In this document: positions 9,447 to 17,379 of the stretch, piece by piece | Layout of the letters: the number at the start of each line of letters is the position of its first letter | Position numbering within the stretch: position 1 is the first letter of the stretch | Assembly (NCBI GenBank): GCA_016787565.1 | Contig: JAEUUG010000003.1 | Coordinates: 310,001 to 374,000, forward strand | DNA: 64,000 nucleotides | Origin: Cyclobacteriaceae bacterium | GTDB lineage: Bacteria; Bacteroidota; Bacteroidia; Cytophagales; Cyclobacteriaceae | Reading direction: 5' to 3' | The notes under the pieces: model-generated | What the model was told of the DNA's origin: nothing | Seen by the model: the letters and a program-made list of their open reading frames with translations, nothing else | The model's database searches: none | Position numbers and translations under genes: made by a program

Positions 9447-10827
9447 AAAGCAAAAAGTTTTAAAGTCCCTCTCCTTTGGAGAGGGATTTAGGGTGAGGTC
9501 TGTGGGCGGCTCCCTTCGGGTCGGGCTTTCCACTGCAAGTCCTCGCGCCTACGCACCACCTGCGCGGCTGTGGGCTTTCCGTTGCAATCCCTGCCGCAGT
9601 GTAGTGGTAGTAATGATGTTTTGGTTCACCATTCAAACGCACGCGCAGGTGATAAGCCTCGATAGTGTACTGCAACTTATCGACAAGCAAAACCCAATGC
9701 TTCAGGAGTATGATAGTAAGGTGAAAGCGTTGAATACTTACTCGGAAGGTGCGAAGAGTTGGATGGCTCCTATGGTTGGTGTCGGTACGTTCATGACACC
9801 CTATCCCGGACAGACGATTATGGAGGATCGCGACAAAGGATCAATTATGGTGTCCCTCGAACAAAACATTCCGAATCCTGCCAGGTTAAATGCAAACAAA
9901 AAATATCTGACCTCGCGCGCATCCGTGGAGGCGGAGGGCAGATCGTATCAGTACAACGAACTGCGAGCAGAAGCAAAAATACTTTACTACCAATGGATGG
10001 TAGCTGAAGAAAAGTTAAAGGTACTGTATGAAAATGATCGCATCGTTGAGCTGATGCTCAAACTCGCACGACTCCGTTATCCCTACAACCAGGGAAGCCT
10101 CGGAAATATTTACAAAGTCGAAGGCAGACTCAGCGAAGTGCAGAACATGATCCTGATGACCCAAGGGGACATTGATGAGAAACAATATCGTCTGAAGACG
10201 CTGATGAATTTACCACCTACAACAACGATTATGGTCGATACCACCACGCGTGTACACGGTGTATCCAGTCAGGTAGTATATGACACAGCCGCCTTGAGTA
10301 CACAGCGAAGTGATGTTCGGCAGATCGACAAAACCATTCAGGTAATGCAGTTAAATCAACAGCTTCAACGCTATCAGGCAAAACCCGATTTCAAAATTCG
10401 CTTTGATCACATGCAGCCCATTGGTGACATGCCAACTCAGTTTACCGCGATGGCGATGGTATCCATACCAATTGCTCCATGGTCTTCTAAAATGTATAAG
10501 TCGGAAGTAAAAGGCATGCAGTACGACATTGAAGCGATGAAGAAAGGACGCGAGGCATTGCTGATTGAGACGCGCGGAATGTTGGCAGGCATGGCAGTAA
10601 AAATTGATCGGATGCAGCAACAACTGGTAAACTACAATACTAAAATCATTCCTGCCCTTCGTAAGAACTATGAAACGTTGATGTTGAGTTACGAAGAGAA
10701 CCGTGAACAACTGCCCATCGTCATTGACGGATGGGAAGCGCTGAACATGGCGCAATTGGAATATCTGAACAAGATGGACGAGTACTATACTATGATTGCG
10801 AATTATGAGAGAGAACTGGAAAAATAA
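9430..10827 (+). CDS. cusC: TolC-family outer-membrane efflux protein with repeat-disrupted N-terminus
   Basis: From about residue 70 the protein is a standard Bacteroidota TolC/CusC-type channel (ISLDSVLQLIDKQNPML start, two long helical-hairpin repeats, about 390 mature residues). It would form the outer-membrane duct of the Cus-type pump. The N-terminus is odd: MKSNIKK is followed by about 45 residues encoded by a GC-rich palindromic repeat (9466 to about 9600), and only then by the hydrophobic core and cleavage site (VVVVMMFWFTIQTHAQ). The repeat therefore lies in frame inside the signal peptide. Start could alternatively be ATG 9613, giving a very short signal sequence without positive charge. 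The start overlaps the end of the pump gene by 17 bases. Confidence 0.85.
   Translation: MKSNIKKQKVLKSLSFGEGFRVRSVGGSLRVGLSTASPRAYAPPARLWAFRCNPCRSVVVVMMFWFTIQTHAQVISLDSVLQLIDKQNPMLQEYDSKVKALNTYSEGAKSWMAPMVGVGTFMTPYPGQTIMEDRDKGSIMVSLEQNIPNPARLNANKKYLTSRASVEAEGRSYQYNELRAEAKILYYQWMVAEEKLKVLYENDRIVELMLKLARLRYPYNQGSLGNIYKVEGRLSEVQNMILMTQGDIDEKQYRLKTLMNLPPTTTIMVDTTTRVHGVSSQVVYDTAALSTQRSDVRQIDKTIQVMQLNQQLQRYQAKPDFKIRFDHMQPIGDMPTQFTAMAMVSIPIAPWSSKMYKSEVKGMQYDIEAMKKGREALLIETRGMLAGMAVKIDRMQQQLVNYNTKIIPALRKNYETLMLSYEENREQLPIVIDGWEALNMAQLEYLNKMDEYYTMIANYERELEK
9466..9591. repeat. GC-rich palindromic repeat element inside cusC coding region
   Basis: The element opens with a perfect inverted repeat (9-base arms at 9466-9474 and 9478-9486, loop TTT). 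It then carries two near-identical 20-base direct repeats (9523-9542 and 9572-9591) built on GGGCTTTCC...TGCAA. The stretch is clearly GC-richer than the flanking gene and its translation (GEGFRVRS, RVGLSTAS, LWAFRCNPC) has no relation to TolC proteins. It looks like a REP/MITE-type intergenic repeat of the kind common in Bacteroidota, here sitting in frame in a gene. The precise right edge (about 9600) is inferred. Confidence 0.7.
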
Positions 10828-12172
10828 GTTAACAATTGATAAGGGGCAATTGATAAAGGATCGGAGACCTATTGCTTTCAAAGGATCATTGACAACTGCC
10901 CTTTGTCACTTGTCAATTGCTATGCTGTTAGTCGTTGCATCCTGCACAAGTAAAGGGGAACACGCAGAACATCAAGATAGCTACACTTGCCCAATGCATC
11001 CAACAGTAATTTCGGACAAGCAGGGAACGTGTCCGGTGTGTGGAATGGATCTCGTTCGGAAGGTGCGTCCCGGTGAGGAAGTGAAAATTACGGAGGACCT
11101 CGCCAGCCTGATTAAATCTCCGAACGAAGTTGTAGTAACCTCTATAAAGACCATCAAAGGTGAATTCAAGACAATGCCAGTTTCTATAGAGGCGCAAGGT
11201 ATCGTAACATACGACACCCGAAATATTTATACCATCCCGGCAAGAATTGGCGGACGACTGGAAAAAGTGTTTTTGAAATATGCATTTCAGCCCGTTCGAA
11301 AGGGACAGAAGGTTGTTGAGATTTACAGTCCTGAATTACTGACTGCCCAGCGTGAGCTTTTATACCTTATCGAGAATGATCCAGGAAACACTTCGATCAT
11401 TGAATCGGCAAAAAATAAATTGTATTTGCTTGGAGCAACACAAAGTCAGGTAGCGGAGGTAATCAGGCGAAAAGACATCAGTTCTACTTTTTCTGTTTAT
11501 AGTCCATACGATGGTTACGTGATCTACGAAGGTCAGCAGGCTCCTGCTATTACAACTACTTCGTCTTCCGCATCGTCATCAACAATGGGTGGAGGCATGG
11601 GTGGATCATCAGCAAGCGTACCGTCATCTTCATCTACATCTGGAAATACGTCTTCTTCTGAATTGATTCGTGAAGGAAGTTATGTCTCTACAGGTCAGAC
11701 ACTTTTTAAAGTAGTCAACGCTTCGGCCTTGCGTGTCGAGCTTGATTTATCCTCTGCGCAAACCGGGCGATTAAATTTGAACGATGAAGTGGATCTCGAT
11801 CTGGGCAACAAAAAAACTGTAAAAGGAAAAGTTGATTTCGTACAGCCTTTCTTTACGGAGGGTGAAGAATTTGTAAAGGTAAGGGTGTACCTAAAAAATA
11901 GCGAAGAACTTCAGATTGGTCAATTAGTACGGGCAACGATTCAGTTGAAAGCAGTAGAAGCACTTTGGGTTCCGCGCGAAGCTGTATTTGATCTGGGACT
12001 GGATAAAATTGTTTTCGTAAAAGAGCGCGGTGTATTTAAACCCAGAAATGTAAAAGCAGGCGTACGAACTGAGGGATTGGTTCAGATAATTCAAGGATTA
12101 TCATCATCTGATGAGGTCGCTTCGAACGCTCAATATTTGGTGGACAGTGAAAGTTTCATAAAAACGAAGTAG
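10805..12172 (+). CDS. cusB: CusB-type RND periplasmic adaptor with heavy-metal-binding domain
   Basis: A 455-residue lipoprotein-type membrane-fusion protein. Order: unusual N-terminus, lipobox VASC near residue 46, heavy-metal-binding domain YTCPMHP...CPVCGMDLV (about 60-86), then barrel-sandwich, beta-barrel and membrane-proximal domains. It links the RND pump to the TolC channel and, by family knowledge, may hand over metal. A Ser/Gly/Met-rich insert at about residues 245-290 interrupts the barrel-sandwich domain. I chose ATG 10805 (overlapping cusC by 23 bases); a TTG at 10796 is an alternative. Residues about 10-38 are encoded by an inverted repeat (10831-10919), so the signal peptide has been rebuilt by inserted DNA. 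Confidence 0.87.
   Translation: MRENWKNKLTIDKGQLIKDRRPIAFKGSLTTALCHLSIAMLLVVASCTSKGEHAEHQDSYTCPMHPTVISDKQGTCPVCGMDLVRKVRPGEEVKITEDLASLIKSPNEVVVTSIKTIKGEFKTMPVSIEAQGIVTYDTRNIYTIPARIGGRLEKVFLKYAFQPVRKGQKVVEIYSPELLTAQRELLYLIENDPGNTSIIESAKNKLYLLGATQSQVAEVIRRKDISSTFSVYSPYDGYVIYEGQQAPAITTTSSSASSSTMGGGMGGSSASVPSSSSTSGNTSSSELIREGSYVSTGQTLFKVVNASALRVELDLSSAQTGRLNLNDEVDLDLGNKKTVKGKVDFVQPFFTEGEEFVKVRVYLKNSEELQIGQLVRATIQLKAVEALWVPREAVFDLGLDKIVFVKERGVFKPRNVKAGVRTEGLVQIIQGLSSSDEVASNAQYLVDSESFIKTK
10831..10919. repeat. Imperfect inverted repeat at the 5' end of cusB
   Basis: The left arm (10831-10862, containing two CAATTGATAA units) pairs imperfectly with the right arm (10884-10919), separated by about 21 bases. 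Both arms end in GATC on the loop side. The element differs from the one in cusC but again lies in frame within the N-terminal coding region. Arms of CAATTG-type units are common in Bacteroidota intergenic repeats; I did not find a second copy in this window. Confidence 0.6.
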
Positions 12173-12173
12173 T

Positions 12174-13307
12174 ATGAGGAAGTCATTTATATATATCAGT
12201 GTGTTCAGTGGAGTACTCATCGCTTGTTCTGGAGCACAGAAAAAGGATGATCATAGTCAACACATTCCTGAAGCTAGTACAAAGATCGATACCACGATTC
12301 ACGGCCTTCATGATGTTGTTTTGAACGAAACCAAGGTGAAGCTCGCTAACATCACTGTTCAAAAAGTCTCTATGAAGCCGGTGGGGCTAACTACGGTGAT
12401 TAATGCACGACTGACTGAAAATGAAGATTTAACAGAAGTAATCAGTAGTCGATCAACCGGAAGGATTGAAAAATTGTTTGTTAAAGAAACGGGTCGTGTA
12501 GTTCGTTCAGGGGAACCATTGTATGAACTCTACAGCGAAACATTGTTGACCTTGCAACGTGAATATCTTCTTGCCAAAGAACAATTCGAAACACTTGGAA
12601 AAAACGAACCTCGGTATGAATCATTTCTGAAAGCTTCAGAACGTAAACTGCTACTGTACGGACTTACAAAAAAGCAGATAGCGACACTGGCCCAAACCAA
12701 ATCTATCCAGCAGCGCATTACTTTTCTTGCTCCTTCCGGAGGAATTGTCTCAGAAATTAAAGTGAGCGAAGGACAGTACATTGAAGAAGGCGCGTTACTC
12801 TATCGAATAGAAAACCTTGATCACTTGTGGCTTGAAGCAGAGTTGTATCCGAATGAATCTTCGTTGGTGAAAGTAGGTGATAAACTTACTGTTCATGTAA
12901 GTGGATTAGAAGCTACTCCATTGGAAGCAAAGGTAATTTTCCTGAGTCCGGAGTACCGTGCTAATTCACAGATTACCATAATGCGTGCCTTGCTTGAGAA
13001 CCCGGAGATGAAATTCAAACCGGGTATGCAAGCACAAGTACTTTTTACACACTCTTCACGAACAGCGCTGGCGATTCCCACTGATGCTGTGATTCGCGAT
13101 GGGAAAGGAACACATGTGTATATAGAAACCGAAAAGAATATATTTCAGCCCCGAATGGTAAAGACGGGTGTGGAGGACTTTGATCAGGTAGAGATTACCG
13201 AAGGCTTGCACGAAGGCGATCGCATTGCCGTAACCGGTACATACTTGTTGTATAGCGAAGTCATACTCAAGAAGGGAACGGATCCTATGGCCGATCACAC
13301 TCATTGA
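12174..13307 (+). CDS. Second RND periplasmic adaptor (CusB-like lipoprotein)
   Basis: A 377-residue adaptor starting one base after the previous stop. It has a lipoprotein signal (VFSGVLIACSG), a His-rich start (DDHSQH), the barrel-sandwich segment with a short helical hairpin (ETLLTLQREYLLAKEQFE), and C-terminal beta domains (TDAVIRDGKGTHVYI, GLHEGDRIAVTG). It is shorter than the preceding adaptor and lacks the CPMHP domain. Having two adaptor genes for one pump and one channel suggests either a mixed adaptor ring or two alternative complexes. It is clearly in the same operon. Confidence 0.87.
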   Translation: MRKSFIYISVFSGVLIACSGAQKKDDHSQHIPEASTKIDTTIHGLHDVVLNETKVKLANITVQKVSMKPVGLTTVINARLTENEDLTEVISSRSTGRIEKLFVKETGRVVRSGEPLYELYSETLLTLQREYLLAKEQFETLGKNEPRYESFLKASERKLLLYGLTKKQIATLAQTKSIQQRITFLAPSGGIVSEIKVSEGQYIEEGALLYRIENLDHLWLEAELYPNESSLVKVGDKLTVHVSGLEATPLEAKVIFLSPEYRANSQITIMRALLENPEMKFKPGMQAQVLFTHSSRTALAIPTDAVIRDGKGTHVYIETEKNIFQPRMVKTGVEDFDQVEITEGLHEGDRIAVTGTYLLYSEVILKKGTDPMADHTH

Positions 13308-13332
13308 TTATAAAATATCGTCACTAACTTTG
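13304..13332 (+). promoter_or_regulatory. Promoter of the DUF3347 gene
   Basis: TTG at 13304-13306, an 18-base spacer and TAACTTTG at 13325-13332 match the Bacteroidota sigma-type consensus (TTG-N19-TAnnTTTG). The ATG is at 13363, giving a leader of about 25 bases. The copper-binding gene can therefore be transcribed independently of the pump operon. Confidence 0.65.
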
Positions 13333-13362
13333 TAACAGAAACAATTCAAACTATAAACGAAT

Positions 13363-13986
13363 ATGAAAACAAGATCAATTTTATTTTCTCTTCTACTGGC
13401 CGCTGCAGCGGTTACCTTCATCAATTGTGGTGGAAATAAAAAGGAAGAGACGCACGATGGTCACGAACATGCTACAAATGAAGAACAAGCTACTGAATCA
13501 ACAGCAGCTTCTGAAGCCGGTGCGCCTCAGTTTGCAGTTGACGCTACATTCCAACAGCAATTGTCAGAAGTGTTTAGTTCTTACGTTTCCTTAAAGGATG
13601 CTTTTGTTTCTTCGGATGCAGCAAAGGTGTCGAAGGAAGCTGCGACTACAATAAAGTCGTTGGCGGGAGTTGATATGAAACTGTTAACCGGTGCGGCTCA
13701 CAACGACTGGATGAATTACCTGGGCGGCATGGAAACTTCTATCAAAAAAATTGAGTCGTCTTCCGATATCGAAGTGCAACGTGAGGCCTTCAGCACACTC
13801 ACTGAAAATCTGTACAAGAGTATTAAGGCGTACGGTCTGGGTGGTGAAACAGCCTATTATGAGTTTTGTCCGATGGCATTTGATAATCAGGGCGGTTTCT
13901 GGTTGAGCGATGCTGCCGAAATTCGCAATCCCTACTTTGGTGACAAAATGCTGACGTGCGGAACAGTGAAAGAAAAGCTGCAGTAG
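13363..13986 (+). CDS. DUF3347 copper-binding lipoprotein
   Basis: A 207-residue lipoprotein (signal with lipobox FINC, Cys near residue 22) with a His/Glu-rich linker (THDGHEHATNEEQ) and a helical DUF3347 domain. The C-terminal signature CPMAF...GGFWLSDAAEIRNPYFGDKMLTCG is diagnostic for the family, whose members occur with CusB/CusA genes in Bacteroidota and sometimes fused to CusB. The paired cysteines and methionines suggest periplasmic copper binding. It has its own promoter-like sequence. Confidence 0.87.
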   Translation: MKTRSILFSLLLAAAAVTFINCGGNKKEETHDGHEHATNEEQATESTAASEAGAPQFAVDATFQQQLSEVFSSYVSLKDAFVSSDAAKVSKEAATTIKSLAGVDMKLLTGAAHNDWMNYLGGMETSIKKIESSSDIEVQREAFSTLTENLYKSIKAYGLGGETAYYEFCPMAFDNQGGFWLSDAAEIRNPYFGDKMLTCGTVKEKLQ

Positions 13987-14077
13987 GATTTTTTTGGCTT
14001 ACGCTGGATCATTTAGGTTTTTAAGATTCGTATAGCTTAACAGTAGGGCTGACCTGTAAAGATGGATGCTACAACAG

Positions 14078-14107
14078 TTTGTGTTGAGTATTCTTTTTTT
14101 AAATTTG
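14078..14107 (+). promoter_or_regulatory. Promoter of the DUF5916 gene; fixes the start
   Basis: TTTG at 14078-14081, 18-base spacer and TAAATTTG at 14100-14107 form a full consensus promoter. Expected transcription start is near 14113, only a few bases before ATG 14117, so the message would be nearly leaderless and the in-frame upstream start at 14066 would not be transcribed. Confidence 0.65.
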
Positions 14108-14116
14108 TCACCCTTT

Positions 14117-16393
14117 ATGCACCGATTGTTTTTTCCAGTCCTTTCAGCGCTGTTGTTTATCTGCTCACCAGTTTTTTCACAAAATAAACCGGGTAAGAGC
14201 CTGTCCATCGCGAAAGCGCTTGGCACGATTACGATTGATGGTACCCTGGAAGAGAATGACTGGAAGACCGCAGTACCCGCTACTGATTTTTTTCTGAACT
14301 ACCCCGTTGATTCGTTGCCTCCTTCCTTTCAAACGGAAGCACGTTTAACGTTTGATGATCATTTTTTGTATGTTTCCTTTGTTTGCTACGATGATGACAG
14401 ACCGTCCGTAGTTCAGTCCCTCCGGAGGGATATCGATTGGGAACTCAACGATAATGTGGGTATGTACCTGGACCCCTTTAACGATTTTACCAACGGATTC
14501 TATTTTACGATAACTCCTTATGGTGTGCAATCGGAAGGGATAATGGCATACGGTGGCTCGGATCCTCAACAATCTTTTAATAATAACTGGGACAATAAAT
14601 GGTACTCGGCAGTGAAGCGCCTGGACGATCGGTGGGTTGCTGAGTTGGCTATTCCCTTTAAATCATTTCGATACAATCAGAAAGAGGCGGAATGGAATGT
14701 AACCTTTCTGCGCCAGGATTTGAAGCGAAATCAGGTTTCCAGTTGGATCGCCACTCCCATTCAATTTATTCCTGCTTCGTTCGCGTATAGCGGAAGATTG
14801 CAGTGGCAAACTCCGGCACCACATGCCGGCACAAATATTTCGCTCATTCCGTATGCTGTTGCGGGCATATCTAAAGACAAGGAAAATGGAACTGCTGAAA
14901 ATACAGCTAACGTTGGTTTCGATGCAAAACTAGCAATAACGCCATCGTTGAATCTTGACCTGACTGTGAATCCCGATTTTTCAACGGTAGAAGTTGACCG
15001 ACAGGTTATCAACCTGACGCGTTTTGAATTTCAGTTTCCGGAACGAAGACAATTCTTTCTGGAGAACAGCGATCTTTTTTCTGCTCCGGGGTTTACCTCA
15101 CTCACACAACCCTTCTTCTCAAGACGAATTGGGTTGGCTTCCGATAGTGCTGATAACCTGACGCGCGTTCCGATTCTCTACGGTGCACGCATCAGTGGAA
15201 AACTGGGATCGAAATGGAGAGTGGGGCTGATGAATCTTCAAACCAAGGAAACAAAGTCATTGGGTTTGCCCGGACAAAATTATGCTGTGGCCGTAATGCA
15301 AAAACAAATTTTTGAACGATCAAATTTTGATGTATTCCTGGTGAATAAGCAATCGATAGGATTGGGCGAATATGATCAAGACAAATACTACCATGAAAGC
15401 CTGGTGAAGGAAGTTTGGAATGGAACAGACTCGGTACCTAAGCTTAATACCTACAACCGTGTGGCCGGTGTTGACTTCAACCTGATTACGGCCAATAACA
15501 AGTGGGGTGGAAAAGCCTACTACCATCATTCTTTCGATAATTTCTCTGAATCAGACTGTTATTCGTTTGGAGGGTTTGCTTCCTACAATACGCGTAACAT
15601 AAGCCTGATGAGTGGATTTATTGGATTGGGCAAGAATTATAATGCAGAAGTTGGTTTTGTTCCCAATCTCCCTGTTTATCCGGGTGTACTGGGTGGCATT
15701 GTTATGGCTGATTTAAAACTCTATCCCCAATCAGAGTCAATCGTATTGCTTCAGCCGGGTTTTACGTTCGACACGAATTATATTCCCGATGGAACGTTGA
15801 CAGACCGGAATGTTTCCCTGCGCTATGCGATGAATTTCAGCAACACCGCCATGCTGACAGCATCAGTGCGAAATATTTTTCAAAAGTTGCCAGCCGATTT
15901 TGATGTTTTGGATCCGGAAGGAGATGCCATTCTGCTGGAGGGAGAAGAATATCAATGGAACGAAGTTGAGCTAAAATTCAACTCCAACTCGCGCAATCTT
16001 TTTACCTACATACTGACAGCCAGCGGTGGTGAGTTTTATAATGGAACACGAATGGGGGTAGGTGGTACCCTGTCGTACCGTGTTCAACCTTTTGGAAGTA
16101 TTTCGTTGAGTGGTGATTATAACCACATTGAATTACCACCGGCTTATGGAAGTGCAACATTTCTGCTGATTAGTCCACGATTGGATTTTACCTTTACCGA
16201 TAAATTGTTTCTCACAACATTTGTTCAGTACAATGATCGCTATGATAATGTAAATCTAAATGCCCGCTTCCAATGGCGCTACAAACCTGCAAGTGATTTC
16301 TTTATTGTGTACACCGAGAATTATTTTCCGGAATATCTCAAGAGTAAGAACAGGGCATTGGTACTCAAGTTTACCTACTGGCTGAATATTTAG
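14117..16393 (+). CDS. DUF5916 protein with N-terminal CBM9-like domain
   Basis: A 758-residue exported protein starting MHRLFFPVLSALLFICSPVFSQ (clear signal peptide). Residues about 30-230 resemble the carbohydrate-binding family 9-like fold (IDGTLEENDWKTA, NDNVGMYLDPFND). The rest is a DUF5916 outer-membrane-like beta-structured domain, with the conserved NPDFSTVEVDRQVINLTRFE and FPERRQFFLENSD stretches and an aromatic final strand (KFTYWLNI), consistent with a beta-barrel. Function of the family is unknown; it is widespread in Bacteroidota and some other phyla. The start follows from the promoter at 14078-14107. Confidence 0.85.
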   Translation: MHRLFFPVLSALLFICSPVFSQNKPGKSLSIAKALGTITIDGTLEENDWKTAVPATDFFLNYPVDSLPPSFQTEARLTFDDHFLYVSFVCYDDDRPSVVQSLRRDIDWELNDNVGMYLDPFNDFTNGFYFTITPYGVQSEGIMAYGGSDPQQSFNNNWDNKWYSAVKRLDDRWVAELAIPFKSFRYNQKEAEWNVTFLRQDLKRNQVSSWIATPIQFIPASFAYSGRLQWQTPAPHAGTNISLIPYAVAGISKDKENGTAENTANVGFDAKLAITPSLNLDLTVNPDFSTVEVDRQVINLTRFEFQFPERRQFFLENSDLFSAPGFTSLTQPFFSRRIGLASDSADNLTRVPILYGARISGKLGSKWRVGLMNLQTKETKSLGLPGQNYAVAVMQKQIFERSNFDVFLVNKQSIGLGEYDQDKYYHESLVKEVWNGTDSVPKLNTYNRVAGVDFNLITANNKWGGKAYYHHSFDNFSESDCYSFGGFASYNTRNISLMSGFIGLGKNYNAEVGFVPNLPVYPGVLGGIVMADLKLYPQSESIVLLQPGFTFDTNYIPDGTLTDRNVSLRYAMNFSNTAMLTASVRNIFQKLPADFDVLDPEGDAILLEGEEYQWNEVELKFNSNSRNLFTYILTASGGEFYNGTRMGVGGTLSYRVQPFGSISLSGDYNHIELPPAYGSATFLLISPRLDFTFTDKLFLTTFVQYNDRYDNVNLNARFQWRYKPASDFFIVYTENYFPEYLKSKNRALVLKFTYWLNI

Positions 16394-16457
16394 AAGCATT
16401 AAAAAATTATCAATTATCGTCATGGCGGTACGCATGGTCATGATATTTATTTTTTTA

Positions 16458-16489
16458 AATTGATCAAGTTGAAGCACTTGACATCAATT
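16458..16489. repeat. Hairpin between DUF5916 and TauE/SafE genes
   Basis: AATTGATCAAGT (16458-16469) pairs with ACTTGACATCAATT (16476-16489) with a two-base bulge and a six-base loop, followed by T-rich sequence to about 16510. It could be a weak terminator for the upstream gene or an operator for the permease. It accounts for most of the 131-base gap. Confidence 0.45.
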
Positions 16490-16524
16490 GATTCTTAATT
16501 TTCTTTTTTTGTACATTCAGGTTT

Positions 16525-17268
16525 ATGGATTATACGACAATACTTCTGGCATCTGTATTATTTCTCTTGATTGCTTTTCTCTATTCATCGGTAGGACATG
16601 CTGGTGCTTCAGGCTACCTGGCCATTATGGCGCTGTTATCATTTCCGGTAGAGTCAATCAAACCGGTCTCGCTGGTTTTGAACATTGTTGTTTCTGCCAT
16701 TGCCACCTATAAGTTTATAAAAGCCGGATATTTTGATAAAAAAATATTTCTGCTTTTCGCCATCACATCAATTCCCATGGCCTTTGTGGGTGGATACCTT
16801 ACCATTGATGTCTACTGGTTTAAAATCCTGGCGGGACTATTTCTTATTCTTTCCGGAATATTACTGCTGGTGCGACAATGGCTAAAGCCAGCAGAAAATA
16901 TTCGCAATCCACCTTTGGTTGGAAGTCTTTTGATAGGCGCAGTGATCGGATTGTTTTCCGGATTGATTGGTGTGGGTGGAGGAATTTTTCTTTCTCCAAT
17001 TATAATTATAATGGGCTACACATCCCTTCGAAATACATCCGGAGTAGCTGCGCTATTTATTTTATGCAATTCCATTATTGGTCTTGCGGGGCACTACGCT
17101 TCCCTGGGTAAGGTTCCTGCAGCGATTTTGTATTGGATAGTAGCGGTTGTGATTGGTGGATTACTTGGCGCTCACTACGGATCGCGCAAATTCAACAACA
17201 AGATTATTCTCTTGTGTCTCTGCATAGTTTTATTGTCAGCCGGTGTTAAGTTTTTGGTTGTGGGTTGA
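16525..17268 (+). CDS. TauE/SafE (TSUP) family membrane transporter
   Basis: A 247-residue protein with about eight membrane helices arranged as two related halves; GHAGASGYLA near residue 24 and GLIGVGGGIFLSPI near residue 145 are the typical paired motifs of the family. Members export sulfite, sulfoacetate or related organosulfur anions, or import them. The gene stands alone between DUF5916 and the glycosyltransferase cluster, so no substrate can be assigned. Confidence 0.88.
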   Translation: MDYTTILLASVLFLLIAFLYSSVGHAGASGYLAIMALLSFPVESIKPVSLVLNIVVSAIATYKFIKAGYFDKKIFLLFAITSIPMAFVGGYLTIDVYWFKILAGLFLILSGILLLVRQWLKPAENIRNPPLVGSLLIGAVIGLFSGLIGVGGGIFLSPIIIIMGYTSLRNTSGVAALFILCNSIIGLAGHYASLGKVPAAILYWIVAVVIGGLLGAHYGSRKFNNKIILLCLCIVLLSAGVKFLVVG

Positions 17269-17379
17269 TAGCGGCTCCATCATCCAACAGCATCATTGAC
17301 CGGACCGGAATATCAGATTTTTTTTCGTAGATGCTGGTAAAGTGCTATCTTCATTACGTTTGCCAAGCCTGCTCTGCTG

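Noticed and set aside
11545..11660. Ser/Gly-codon-rich tract that looks like a microsatellite
   Set aside because: It is in frame and codes for a flexible loop in the CusB adaptor; codons vary, so it is not a simple DNA repeat tract.
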